Source of the DNA: Gammaproteobacteria bacterium RIFOXYD12_FULL_61_37
GTDB lineage: Bacteria > Pseudomonadota > Gammaproteobacteria > Chromatiales > Chromatiaceae
NCBI GenBank assembly: GCA_001801995.1
Contig: MGZB01000015.1
Location: 1-64,000, forward strand
Length of the DNA: 64,000 nt
Reading direction: 5' to 3'
The notes under the pieces were generated by a model. It worked only from the letters and a program-made list of their open reading frames with translations. It did no database searches and was not told the origin of the DNA. Within the stretch, counting starts at the first letter, position 1; every line of letters starts with the position of its first letter. Positions 46,724 through 54,209 of this stretch are shown here, one piece after another. A program made the position numbers and the translations under genes.

Positions 46724-46999
46724 TCAGAAAAGGGTCGTCATCCGCCGGATCGAATCGCCCCATCCGTGACTGAGCAGCACCAGCAGCGGCACGATGATGA
46801 CGAAGGCGTAGAGCACAAGGCGCAGACGGACGCTGGCACGGGTCATCTCCATGTAGTGGTCGATCACCAGACGGCCCTTGAGGGCAATCAACCCGGCGAC
46901 GATCAGCGTCAGCGGCCAGCCGGTCTCGGCGAGCCAGGCCCCTGCGAGCGTGAGCCCCAGGAGCAGCAGCCAGACCTTTTCCGCGTGGCCCAGTTTCAT
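46724..46999 (-). CDS. Cytochrome c oxidase subunit IV-like membrane protein (NorF-like)
   Basis: The 91-residue form from 46999 (MKLGHAEKVWLLLLGLTLAG) has three membrane helices and the short polar turn KGRLVIDHYMEMTRASVRLR typical of prokaryotic COX4-like subunits. It overlaps the subunit III-like gene by 4 nt (ATGA). The pair matches norEF of denitrifiers, whose products support nitric oxide reductase assembly or activity. No heme-copper subunit I or II is near, so the partner complex must be encoded elsewhere. Confidence 0.75.
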   Translation of the reverse strand: MKLGHAEKVWLLLLGLTLAGAWLAETGWPLTLIVAGLIALKGRLVIDHYMEMTRASVRLRLVLYAFVIIVPLLVLLSHGWGDSIRRMTTLF

Positions 47000-47586
47000 C
47001 GCAGCACGTAGAAGAAAGGAAAGATCACCAGCCAGATCACATCCGTCGTGTGCCAATAGACCGCCGCCGCCTCCAGCCCGCCGTGGTTCTCCGACGAATA
47101 GGCATTGAGCGCGGTACGCGCCGCCACCCAGGTCAGACCCATGAGGCCCCAGCTCACATGCACCAGGTGGTTGAGAGTCAGGTAGTAATAGACGGTATAG
47201 AAGACGCCTGCCTCGCCGTCGATGCCGTGGGCGACATTCCAGCGGATCTCGAAGAACTTCACCAGCGGATAGCCGAGGCCCAGCAGAATGGCCAGCCCCG
47301 TCCAGCCCGCCGCCGTCCTTCGCGCGTCGAGGCGAATCGCCGCCACCGCCTTGACCATGCAGTAACCGCTGGTCAGCAACAGCAGGGTGATGGCGACGCC
47401 CGCCAGGGTCAGCAGCTTGTCCGGCCCGGCCAGAAAGGCCTCGGGATGATGCGCCTTGGCGACGAAATAGACCCCGAACAACAGCAGAAACTCCACCAGC
47501 ACACAGAAAATGCCGACCCAAATGCCCGGATTGCCGGGGACGCGGCCGGGGGTATCGCAGGAGGAGGGGTTGCCGGGGAGATGCAT
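46996..47586 (-). CDS. Cytochrome c oxidase subunit III-like protein (NorE-like)
   Basis: The 196-residue protein from 47586 (MHLPGNPSSCDTPGRVPGNP) has five membrane helices and the COX3 signatures WVGIFCVLVEFLLLFGVYFV and NHLVHVSWGLMGL, then LEAAAVYWHTTDVIWLVIFP. A five-helix subunit III with a short N-terminus is the NorE type. An upstream ATG at 47658 is possible but adds a poorly conserved stretch. It probably forms an operon with the COX4-like gene. Confidence 0.78.
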   Translation of the reverse strand: MHLPGNPSSCDTPGRVPGNPGIWVGIFCVLVEFLLLFGVYFVAKAHHPEAFLAGPDKLLTLAGVAITLLLLTSGYCMVKAVAAIRLDARRTAAGWTGLAILLGLGYPLVKFFEIRWNVAHGIDGEAGVFYTVYYYLTLNHLVHVSWGLMGLTWVAARTALNAYSSENHGGLEAAAVYWHTTDVIWLVIFPFFYVLR

Positions 47587-47673
47587 GCGGCCAACATAGG
47601 CGGGTTGAAACCCGGCGCCATTGAGGTAGATCAAGCGGGGGAGAAGGGAAGCGGCCACGGGTTCCTGGGTAGG

Positions 47674-48270
47674 CTACAGCGCCTCGAACGCCTCGACCCA
47701 GATGAGTTCACAGGCGCCGCCGCCGGTGTCCTTGCGGGTCAGGGAACTGCGCCAGCGCCAGCCGTCGGCGGCGCTGGCCTCGACCAGAAAGCCCTGAATC
47801 CGCACGATCTGGCCGGGGCGGGTGCCGAGCATCCGATCAGCGACCGCCTCGGTGGCGGGGATCAGGTGCATGTTGGCGCTGTGGGTCTCGATAGCCTCGC
47901 GCGGGATCGGGAACTCGTTTTCCACCCGCCAGTGATAAAAGCGATTGCCCTGGCTGATAGAGATCCGGCTCAGGACGGCGGAATCGGACATCGGCCCCCA
48001 GCCCAGGGCCAGATCGAGGGGGGAGAGATCGGCCTCGCGGCCGAAGCGATACCGCTCCGCGCCCAAGACCCGCGCCTGGATGCTGAACCGGGCCAGGGGC
48101 TGGATACGGTAGCCCTTCATCCCCAAATCCGGCGCCGGGCCGGGATCGGCCTGCAACGGCTCTCCGGCAACGGTGATTCCGGGTGTCCGGACCGAAGCGG
48201 CCCGATGATCCTGCCAGTGCTGCAACGCGCCGTAGGCAATCAGCAGAATGAACAACCATTTCCAGGACAT
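47674..48270 (-). CDS. Conserved membrane-anchored protein of unknown function
   Basis: The 198-residue form from 48270 (MSWKWLFILLIAYGALQHWQ) has one N-terminal membrane helix and a globular remainder with the stretches LGAERYRFGREADLSPLDLA and GWGPMSDSAVLSRISISQGN, then RFYHWRVENEFPIPREAI. This pattern occurs in uncharacterised proteobacterial proteins. No motif gives a function. It lies 87 bp upstream of the norE-like gene on the same strand, so a functional link is possible but unproven. Confidence 0.65.
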   Translation of the reverse strand: MSWKWLFILLIAYGALQHWQDHRAASVRTPGITVAGEPLQADPGPAPDLGMKGYRIQPLARFSIQARVLGAERYRFGREADLSPLDLALGWGPMSDSAVLSRISISQGNRFYHWRVENEFPIPREAIETHSANMHLIPATEAVADRMLGTRPGQIVRIQGFLVEASAADGWRWRSSLTRKDTGGGACELIWVEAFEAL

Positions 48271-48426
48271 GGCCCCTAATCTCCTCAATCCGAATCTCCG
48301 GCGTCGGCCGGACCTATTGGACAGCATTGGCCGCCAGGGTATGGACGATCTCAACAGCGCCGGCGGAACCGTCCCGGATCATCCGCCGCAACTTTACCGT
48401 GAAAGTCGCGAACCAGAAATGTAGCC

Positions 48427-48457
48427 CAATGGGATGGCGGATCGCCATGACCGTTAG
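48427..48457. repeat. Copy of the GGGATGG…CGTTAG dispersed word
   Basis: The sequence CAATGGGATGGCGGATCGCC ending in ATGACCGTTAG resembles 52775-52803 and 23522-23553. It lies in the 288-bp gap between two divergent unknown genes, along with a CTTTACCGTGAAAGTCG word at about 48391. Nothing else is seen there. Confidence 0.5.
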
Positions 48458-48558
48458 AAAAATGAGACCCCCTCGGCAATTGAAGAAACTGCCGTTACGA
48501 ACGGCCCTGGATTGACTATTTTCTCTATTGTGGATGAGTCACCCCACGAGGAGAGGAT

Positions 48559-48960
48559 ATGAACACGAAAATCAGAAACCTGCTGGCCGCTTCCATCCTG
48601 GCCCTTTCTGCGCCCTGCCTGGCCGAACCCGGATTCGGCGGTCCCAGACCCGGTGGACCCGGACCCGGCGGACAGGGCTTCGGCGGCCCCGGATTCGGCG
48701 GGCCAAATCAGCAAGGCAGTTTCGAGGAGCGGAAGGCCGAAATGCTGGCCAGACTGGAAGAGCGGTCGGCCTCCATCCAGGAGACAAAAAACTGCGTCAA
48801 CGCGGCCACAACCCAAGAGGCCTTGAAATCCTGCCGCGAGCAGATGAGGTCCAAACAGCAAGACCTCCAGTCGAAGCGCATCGATGAACAGATCAAACGC
48901 CTTCAAGAACAGAAACGGAGATTCTCGGAAGGCCCGGCGGCCTCTGACGCGCCGCTCTGA
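48559..48960 (+). CDS. Small secreted Gly/Pro-rich, coiled-coil protein
   Basis: The 133-residue protein has a signal peptide (residues 1-22, ending ALSAPCLA). A low-complexity segment (24-50) is built from GFGGP/PGGPG steps, and a charged alpha-helical half follows (ERKAEMLARLEERSASIQET, then KSKQQ-like repeats). The arrangement of two cysteines in the helical part recalls CpxP/Spy-like periplasmic helices, but there is no LTxxQ motif. A GAGGAGAGG ribosome-binding site precedes the ATG. I cannot assign a function. Confidence 0.7.
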   Translation: MNTKIRNLLAASILALSAPCLAEPGFGGPRPGGPGPGGQGFGGPGFGGPNQQGSFEERKAEMLARLEERSASIQETKNCVNAATTQEALKSCREQMRSKQQDLQSKRIDEQIKRLQEQKRRFSEGPAASDAPL

Positions 48961-48990
48961 ACGGGTTCGGCCCCTGCCGCCAAATCCAGG

Positions 48991-50130
48991 CTAAGTCCGG
49001 CTTCCCAGCAAAAACAGCCGGAATGCCTGCTCCGTTGCATCCTCCAGCAGCCTTGGCGCATCCGCCATGGCCTGCTCCAGGGTGATGGGTCCGGGGCAGA
49101 GGCTGAAGAGGGCGTCGATGCCGGCCGCTATCAATTTCTCGTGGCCTTCGCCCAGGCTGCCGCCGATGGCGATGCAGGGGATACCCGCAGCCTTGGCTTG
49201 GCGGGCGACGGCGGCGGGGGCCTTGCCTCGGGCCGTTTGACCGTCCAGGCGACCCTCGGCGGTGATGACCAGATCGGCCCCGGCCAGCTTGTCCCGGAAT
49301 CCGGTCAGATCCAGCACCAGTTCCGCGCCCGGCCGCAGCATGGCGCCGAACAGGCCGTGGAGGCCGCCCCCGGCGCCGCCGGCGGCCCCAGCACCGGGGA
49401 GGTGGTGGATATTCACCCCCAGCTCCCGCGAAATGACCTCGGCGAGATTGGTCAGTCCCCGCTCCAACTGCTCGACCTGCCGGGCACCGGCCCCCTTTTG
49501 CGGGGCGTAGACGCGGGCCGCGCCCTGCTCCCCGAGCAGGGGGTTGTCCACGTCGCTGGCCACTTCAAGGGAAGTTCGGGAAAGGCGGGGATCAACCCCC
49601 GTGAAATCGATGGCGCTGATCCGTTCGAGGGACGCGCCCTCCCCTGCCAGCTCTCGACCCGCATCATCGAGAAAACGCACCCCCAGGGCCGAGGCTATGC
49701 CGGTCCCGCCATCATGGGTGGCGCTGCCGCCGATGCCCAGGAGGATGCGGCTGGCCCCGCGATCCAGGGCGGCGCGGATCAATTGACCGGCGCCGAAGGT
49801 GCTGGTCTTCAGCGGATCGCGACGATCCGGAGGCAATAGCGCCAATCCCGCCGCGTCGGCCAGCTCGATCAGGGCCAGGCCCGAGCCTGGGTCGAAGAGA
49901 AAGGGGGCATCGATGGGTTCACCCAGGGGGCCTTGGACCCGAGAGGAGAGGGTCTCCAAACCGAGCGCGCCTTGCAGGACCCGGCGCATGCCGTCGCCCC
50001 CATCCGCCACCGGGGCGAGACAGAGTTCGATCTCGGGCATGACCCGCCGCACGCCCCGGCCGATGGCCTCGGCGGCCCCCTGGGCGTCGAGGGAACCCTT
50101 GAGGGCGTTGGGCGCGACGACGATTTTCAA
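48991..50130 (-). CDS. Glycerate 2-kinase (GlxK/GarK family)
   Basis: This enzyme phosphorylates D-glycerate to 2-phosphoglycerate. The 379-residue form from TTG 50130 (reading MKIVVAPNALKGSLDAQGAA) matches family length exactly. Conserved blocks are VAPVADGGDGMRRVL, GIGGSATHDGGTGIASALG, the PGAGAAGGAGGGLHG loop and ITAEGRLDGQTARGK. The TTG lies in the terminal repeat of a dispersed element, with no clear ribosome-binding site upstream, so expression may have been altered by the insertion. Confidence 0.9.
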   Translation of the reverse strand: MKIVVAPNALKGSLDAQGAAEAIGRGVRRVMPEIELCLAPVADGGDGMRRVLQGALGLETLSSRVQGPLGEPIDAPFLFDPGSGLALIELADAAGLALLPPDRRDPLKTSTFGAGQLIRAALDRGASRILLGIGGSATHDGGTGIASALGVRFLDDAGRELAGEGASLERISAIDFTGVDPRLSRTSLEVASDVDNPLLGEQGAARVYAPQKGAGARQVEQLERGLTNLAEVISRELGVNIHHLPGAGAAGGAGGGLHGLFGAMLRPGAELVLDLTGFRDKLAGADLVITAEGRLDGQTARGKAPAAVARQAKAAGIPCIAIGGSLGEGHEKLIAAGIDALFSLCPGPITLEQAMADAPRLLEDATEQAFRLFLLGSRT

Positions 50131-50315
50131 CCGCGAAGAACTCAAAGAAATTCCTAGACTTTCATCAGGTTGAACATTTTCACCGCCACCCTCAATGTCT
50201 CGTGCGTTACCCTGCGGATAAATTCGCACCTACCCGCCCAACCCCTCCTTTTCAAGGAGTGGGCAATATGGGGATGTTGCCCTTGCGTTCTTCGCGTCCT
50301 TTGCGGTTAATCGAG
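50126..50315. repeat. CCGCAAAG inverted-terminal repeat element, copy 5 (divergent core)
   Basis: The termini TTCAACCGCGAAGAACTCAAAG and inverse TTCGCGTCCTTTGCGGTTAAT define a roughly 190-bp element between the glycerate kinase and EndoU-like genes. The core is unlike the other copies. Confidence 0.7.
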
Positions 50316-50320
50316 AGGGG

Positions 50321-51166
50321 TCAAAGATTGGAGCAGAGGCAATCCCTGTAGTCCCGTTTGTTCTTTTTGCAATAGGGGCTCTTCTCCGCCAGGGGGTAGA
50401 AGGTCCGCAGGGCTTGCTGCTTGATGACGAAGGTGCTGTAGAAGGGTTCCTTGCCGTCGAGGCGGGTCTCGAACAGACAGGCCTCTTTGCTGTTCTTGCC
50501 GACCCTTTCGTTGGCTTGATTGAAGGCCTGGGTTCCGGCGATGAGGATGTCCTCGGCGCTCATTTCGCGGTTGTAGCCGGTGAGGCACTTGACGTCGTTG
50601 TCCCCCGCTCCGGGGTTCTGGAACTCGACGCTGATGCTGTAGATGGGCGGCCTGATCCGCTCCTTCAGATAGAACTCGCGGCACTTGTATTCGGGCCGCG
50701 CCTGGGGGTTGGCGTTGAGCCGGCGGTAGCCGGCCCAGCCCTTGTCTTGGGCCTGCCAGTAGCGGGCGGCGTAATGCAGGCCGCCGAGATCCCTACCTTC
50801 GCCCGGCTCACCGCAGAAGACGTGCTTGAAGCCCTTCTGCTCGAACCAGACCCGGCGCAGTTCGCGCGCAAATTGTTCGTTATCGCCCGACTGGCTGTAG
50901 ATGCGGCTATCCAGGGCGGCACGGATGCGCCCCAGCACGGCGGCGTTGGAGGGCCTCAGCATCATGCGTTCGAAATCGACGGCATCCACCTCGGCGCCCC
51001 AGCCACCGCAGAGCTGCAAGACCTCCAGGTCGAAATCGGTCAGGGGCGGATCTTCCGGGGCGTGGAGGGTCCGGGGGTCTTTATCGAAAAAGGGCTGAAA
51101 GGCGCTCGCCGCGAAGGGCAGCATGAGCGCCAGGAGAAAGAGGGAAATACGGCTGGTCGATGTCAT
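50321..51166 (-). CDS. Secreted EndoU-like nuclease
   Basis: The 281-residue protein has a signal peptide (1-22) and then a domain with the EndoU hallmark stretch FKHVFCGEPGEGRDLGGLHY, placing two candidate catalytic histidines at H115 and H131; the lysine cannot be fixed by eye. At least eight cysteines suggest disulfides, as expected outside the cytoplasm. EndoU domains are usually toxin tips of polymorphic or contact-dependent systems; this one is free-standing, with no recognisable immunity gene beside it. It may act on RNA in the periplasm or outside the cell. Confidence 0.75.
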   Translation of the reverse strand: MTSTSRISLFLLALMLPFAASAFQPFFDKDPRTLHAPEDPPLTDFDLEVLQLCGGWGAEVDAVDFERMMLRPSNAAVLGRIRAALDSRIYSQSGDNEQFARELRRVWFEQKGFKHVFCGEPGEGRDLGGLHYAARYWQAQDKGWAGYRRLNANPQARPEYKCREFYLKERIRPPIYSISVEFQNPGAGDNDVKCLTGYNREMSAEDILIAGTQAFNQANERVGKNSKEACLFETRLDGKEPFYSTFVIKQQALRTFYPLAEKSPYCKKNKRDYRDCLCSNL

Positions 51167-51424
51167 GGCAATTCACCTTGGTTGATCCGGGACGCGGACA
51201 GGATACCGGCCCGGCGCGCGTCTCCGGTCAGTATATCTTGGATCACGGGGATACCGGTCGCCCTCCGATCTGTCAGAACCGGGCTTGGATACCCGGATAA
51301 TGGTGAATCAGGGTTTTCTGGAGTAGAACCCCAGAGCACAGGGCGATCCATTAGCCGCCTCCGCCTCGTTTCCGTTCGCCTCCCCGCAAGAGAGGTTACA
51401 AGGCGAGACTTGACCCTTCACGGC

Positions 51425-51514
51425 TCCTTGAAAAATCGGCGAGCGGTATTCAATATCAAGGGCAACGACTACCGGCTGGTGGTGTCCGTCGCCTATCGGT
51501 TTCAGTCTGTGTAT
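51425..51514 (+). pseudogene. Remnant of a HigB-type mRNA interferase toxin
   Basis: The plus-strand reading SLKNRRAVFNIKGNDYRLVV then SVAYRFQSVY matches the middle of HigB/RelE-like toxins (…VFNI.GN.YRLV…Y…VY…). About 30 residues remain. Immediately downstream the frame enters repeat sequence, replacing the C-terminal half. No antitoxin partner is seen. It is a broken gene. Confidence 0.6.
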
Positions 51515-51518
51515 GGAA

Positions 51519-51581
51519 CAAAAGGGTCTGACCCCTTTGTTCTTTCATTAAGTATATTTAGTAAAGTGTCACCGTAATTCC
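51519..51581. repeat. TTAGTAAAGTGTCACCGTAA repeat, left copy A
   Basis: The stretch AAAGGGTCTGACCCCTTTG, TTCTTTCATTAAG, then AGTATATTTAGTAAAGTGTC, recurs nearly unchanged at 51749-51808. The shared end TTTAGTAAAGTGTCACCGTAA recurs again, inverted and direct, at 52515-52578. The 679-bp gap 51167-51845 otherwise holds only the HigB remnant and a GGGCATGTACACATGCCC palindrome near 51657. Confidence 0.8.
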
Positions 51582-51748
51582 TAAATGGAGGTGAATATGT
51601 CGTGGAACAAGGGGGGGGGCGGACCCCTTTGTTCTTTCATTAAGCCCGGCAGGGTGGGCATGTACACATGCCCACCATTTCCTGGACTGGTAGGATAATG
51701 CCAAATTTCTATCGTGGGGAAAGCGGGGAAAGGGGACGGATTTTGGGA

Positions 51749-51808
51749 ATAAAGGGGTCTGACTTTGTTCTTTCATTAAGTATATTTAGTAAAGTGTCAC
51801 CGTAATTC
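51749..51808. repeat. TTAGTAAAGTGTCACCGTAA repeat, left copy B
   Basis: This is a direct copy of the 51519 repeat, ending 37 bp before the AT-rich membrane-protein gene. Confidence 0.8.
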
Positions 51809-51845
51809 TTTTTCCGCATTCGAGTCAGAACCTCAATAGGCAGAC

Positions 51846-52442
51846 ATGAACACCAATATAACAAAGTGGATATATATCATGGTCTCGCCGACATATCTAT
51901 ATGCATCATATATATTCGCGACGGCTTTCTCAGTTAATAGGATGCACATATGGTTTAGCAGAATGACTGCAATTTCATCGATAGCCATTCTATTGGTTTT
52001 CTTGCTTTATCCAATCTATCTTGCAACAAGAAAGAAGGTATTGAAGTCAATCGTATTTATTGCAATTCAGATTATTGTGTTTGTTACATTCAAGGCCGTG
52101 CTCAATGCCTATGATATTGATAGTGAAAAAATTAATTTCTTAATTAACGAAGACCGTTATGTTTCTCTGATTAAAGAGGCGACACCATTTAGGCCTGATA
52201 AAGAAGTGTACATAATTAAAATTGAACCACGTTACATGTATTGCGATAGGTATTTGGTGCATGATAAAGGCAATGAGTTTATTGATCCAAAGAATGATTA
52301 TTTTGGTATTGGGCGTACGTATGCCACAACCCAAGAGGGGAAAAAAATTCATGCAGGACGCGATGACGTTCGCGTAAGAAAATACAGCAATTACATGTAT
52401 TTGATAGATTCATGTTCCAGTATCGTTAATTCACCAGAATAA
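51846..52442 (+). CDS. AT-rich orphan membrane protein, probably horizontally acquired
   Basis: The 198-residue protein has about three N-terminal membrane helices (TYLYASYIFATAFSV, TAISSIAILLVFLLYPIYLA, SIVFIAIQIIVFVTFKAVL). A C-terminal soluble domain is rich in Tyr, Ile and Lys (EVYIIKIEPRYMYCDRYLVH). I do not recognise the family. Its codons are strongly AT-biased against a GC-rich background, and copies of one repeat lie on both sides, so it looks like acquired cargo. It stands alone; the function is unknown. Confidence 0.6.
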   Translation: MNTNITKWIYIMVSPTYLYASYIFATAFSVNRMHIWFSRMTAISSIAILLVFLLYPIYLATRKKVLKSIVFIAIQIIVFVTFKAVLNAYDIDSEKINFLINEDRYVSLIKEATPFRPDKEVYIIKIEPRYMYCDRYLVHDKGNEFIDPKNDYFGIGRTYATTQEGKKIHAGRDDVRVRKYSNYMYLIDSCSSIVNSPE

Positions 52443-52514
52443 GGGTAGCCCAATGAGTACTGTATTTAAGTCTGAGGTCAAGGCAACTGTTGATGGGAAG
52501 GGGAAAAGGGGACG

Positions 52515-52578
52515 AATTACGGTGACACTTTACTAAATACACTTTATTGAGTGTATTTAGTAAAGTGTCACCGTAACT
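52515..52578. repeat. Hairpin of inverted TTAGTAAAGTGTCACCGTAA repeats
   Basis: AATTACGGTGACACTTTACT… (52515-52540) and …TTTAGTAAAGTGTCACCGTAA (52551-52578) form an inverted repeat with a stem of about 26 bp and a 10-bp loop. They mirror the left copies at 51552-51580 and 51779-51807, bracketing the alien gene. Confidence 0.85.
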
Positions 52579-52601
52579 TCAACCCTCCACCGGGAGGCTG
52601 T

Positions 52602-52630
52602 GTAGGGGCGGGTTTCAAACCCGCCCCTAC
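52602..52630. repeat. Palindromic GTAGGGGCGGGTTTCAAACC-type repeat
   Basis: This copy of the 29-nt palindrome at 21076 is followed by GATGATTTTCACGGTAAC, the inverse of the word beside the 23172 copy. It is one of several repeats packed into 52443-52894, a 452-bp gap without a gene. Confidence 0.8.
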
Positions 52631-52693
52631 AGCTGATGATTTTCACGGTAACAATCATGGCGGCTTGCCACCCCGGAGCATAAAAATGCCAAT

Positions 52694-52738
52694 GTAGGTC
52701 GGCCTTCAGGCCGACTGTCGCCCTGAAGGGCGACCTAC
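52694..52738. repeat. GTAGGTCGGCCTTCAGGCCG repeat, double unit
   Basis: Two inverted units lie back to back, as at 17338-17394. Confidence 0.8.
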
Positions 52739-52774
52739 AGTATTTTCACGGTAAAGTGGGGTCCACTTTATCCA

Positions 52775-52803
52775 CTGGGGTGGCGCATCGCCATGATCGT
52801 TAG
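52775..52803. repeat. CTGGGGTGGCGCATCGCCAT…CGTTAG word
   Basis: This is the clearest copy of a short dispersed word also seen at 17411, 23522 and 48427. It lies 91 bp upstream of the FIST gene. Confidence 0.55.
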
Positions 52804-52894
52804 CTGAATCGCGCTCTTCATGGTTGGGGCAAGGTTTTTGGGGTTATCATTTGACCCGCCCGCGTCCCATCACCTTCGGTCAAAAGGGGAAACC

Positions 52895-54088
52895 ATGTTT
52901 ACGAAATCCGCTGTCGGCGTCAGCCATCACAGAAATCCCAAGGTAGCCGCCCGCGAGGCGTGCGAAGCGGCCTTGAAGCGCGCCGGTATCGAGGGCCGGC
53001 CCGATTTCGTCTTCATGTTTGCCTCGGTGGGATACGACCAGCGGACACTGGTCGAGGCGGTCCGGGAGCTGACCGGCAACGCACCCCTGGCGGGCTGTTC
53101 CGGCGAGGGGATCATCACCCAGGGGGAGAGCGACGAGAGCAACTTCACGGTCGGCGTGATGACGGTGCAGTCGGATGAAATCCGCTTCACCCATGCCATG
53201 GCCCTGAACACCACGGGATCGCACCTGGATACCGGCAAGGCAGTTGCCGAGGCGCTGAGGCCCCATGCCAGCGATGCGATCATCGGCATGATCGTGCTGG
53301 CGGAGGGACTCCAGTTCAATTACGACCAGTTCAGGCAATCCTTCGCCGAGCACTTCCCCGAGGGCGACCAGGTACTCCTGTTCGGCGGCATGGCGGCGGA
53401 CAACTGGGCCATGAAGGAGACCTTTCAGTACTTCGACGGCCAGGTCCATACCAACGCGGTCATGGGGGTGCTCATGACCGGTTCCCTGCGCATCGCCCAT
53501 TCCGTGGGCCATGGCTGTGTCCCCATCGGCACCGAGCGCACCGTCACCCGCAGCTTGAACAATGTGATCTACGAGATCGACGGCAAGCCGGTGCTCGATA
53601 TCCTCAAGGAATACCTGATGGAGGATGAGGTCGATAACTGGAAGAAGGCGGTGGTCAATCTGAGCTGGGGCCTCAAGGCGAGCGAGGATATCAAGGGCGA
53701 ATACGATGAGTTCGTCATCCGCTTCATGCCGGCCCGCGACGAAGAGGCGGGCTCCATTACCATCCCCACTGACATTCCGGAGGGGACCAGGGTCTGGATG
53801 ACCCGGCGCGACCACGACAAGATCGCCAAGGGGGTAGAGAAGATCGGCGAGAACGTCCTGAAGCAGCTTGGTGGCGAAAAGCCCAAGATGGTGTTCCACT
53901 TCGACTGTGCCGGGCGCGGCAAGGTGGTCTTTCGCGAGCAGCAGAAACTGGAGGTGCTCAAGACGCTGCAAGGGGCGTTGGGCGCCCAGGTTCCCTGGCT
54001 CGGTTTCTATACCTATGGCGAGATCGGCCCCATCGGCACCTGTAACCAGTTCCACAACTACACCCTCTCGTTGATGGTGCTCTACTGA
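52895..54088 (+). CDS. FIST-domain sensor protein (NosP-like candidate)
   Basis: The 397-residue cytoplasmic protein from ATG 52895 has an N-terminal FIST domain (about 5-200: FMFASVGYDQRTLVEAVREL, APLAGCSGEGIIT, LFGGMAADNWAMKETFQYFD) and a C-terminal FIST_C domain (about 220-385) ending QVPWLGFYTYGEIGPIGTCN. FIST proteins sense small ligands; the NosP subgroup binds haem and nitric oxide and is encoded beside histidine kinases. The next gene is a hybrid kinase, which fits. Haem binding cannot be read directly. Confidence 0.82.
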   Translation: MFTKSAVGVSHHRNPKVAAREACEAALKRAGIEGRPDFVFMFASVGYDQRTLVEAVRELTGNAPLAGCSGEGIITQGESDESNFTVGVMTVQSDEIRFTHAMALNTTGSHLDTGKAVAEALRPHASDAIIGMIVLAEGLQFNYDQFRQSFAEHFPEGDQVLLFGGMAADNWAMKETFQYFDGQVHTNAVMGVLMTGSLRIAHSVGHGCVPIGTERTVTRSLNNVIYEIDGKPVLDILKEYLMEDEVDNWKKAVVNLSWGLKASEDIKGEYDEFVIRFMPARDEEAGSITIPTDIPEGTRVWMTRRDHDKIAKGVEKIGENVLKQLGGEKPKMVFHFDCAGRGKVVFREQQKLEVLKTLQGALGAQVPWLGFYTYGEIGPIGTCNQFHNYTLSLMVLY

Positions 54089-54103
54089 GTTGAAAGAAGA
54101 ATC

Positions 54104-54184
54104 GACAGGATTGCAGGATTCGCAAGATTTACAGGTTTATTTCAAATAGATCCTGTAAATCCTGCGAATCCTATTAATCCTGTC
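54104..54184. repeat. CCTGTAAATCCTGCGAATCC inverted repeat
   Basis: The arms GACAGGATTGCAGGATTCGC… and …GCGAATCCTATTAATCCTGTC face each other in the 121-bp gap between the FIST and kinase genes. It could form a hairpin in a shared transcript and modulate downstream expression. Confidence 0.75.
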
Positions 54185-54209
54185 AAATCATCAGATTAGG
54201 GTAATCAGT

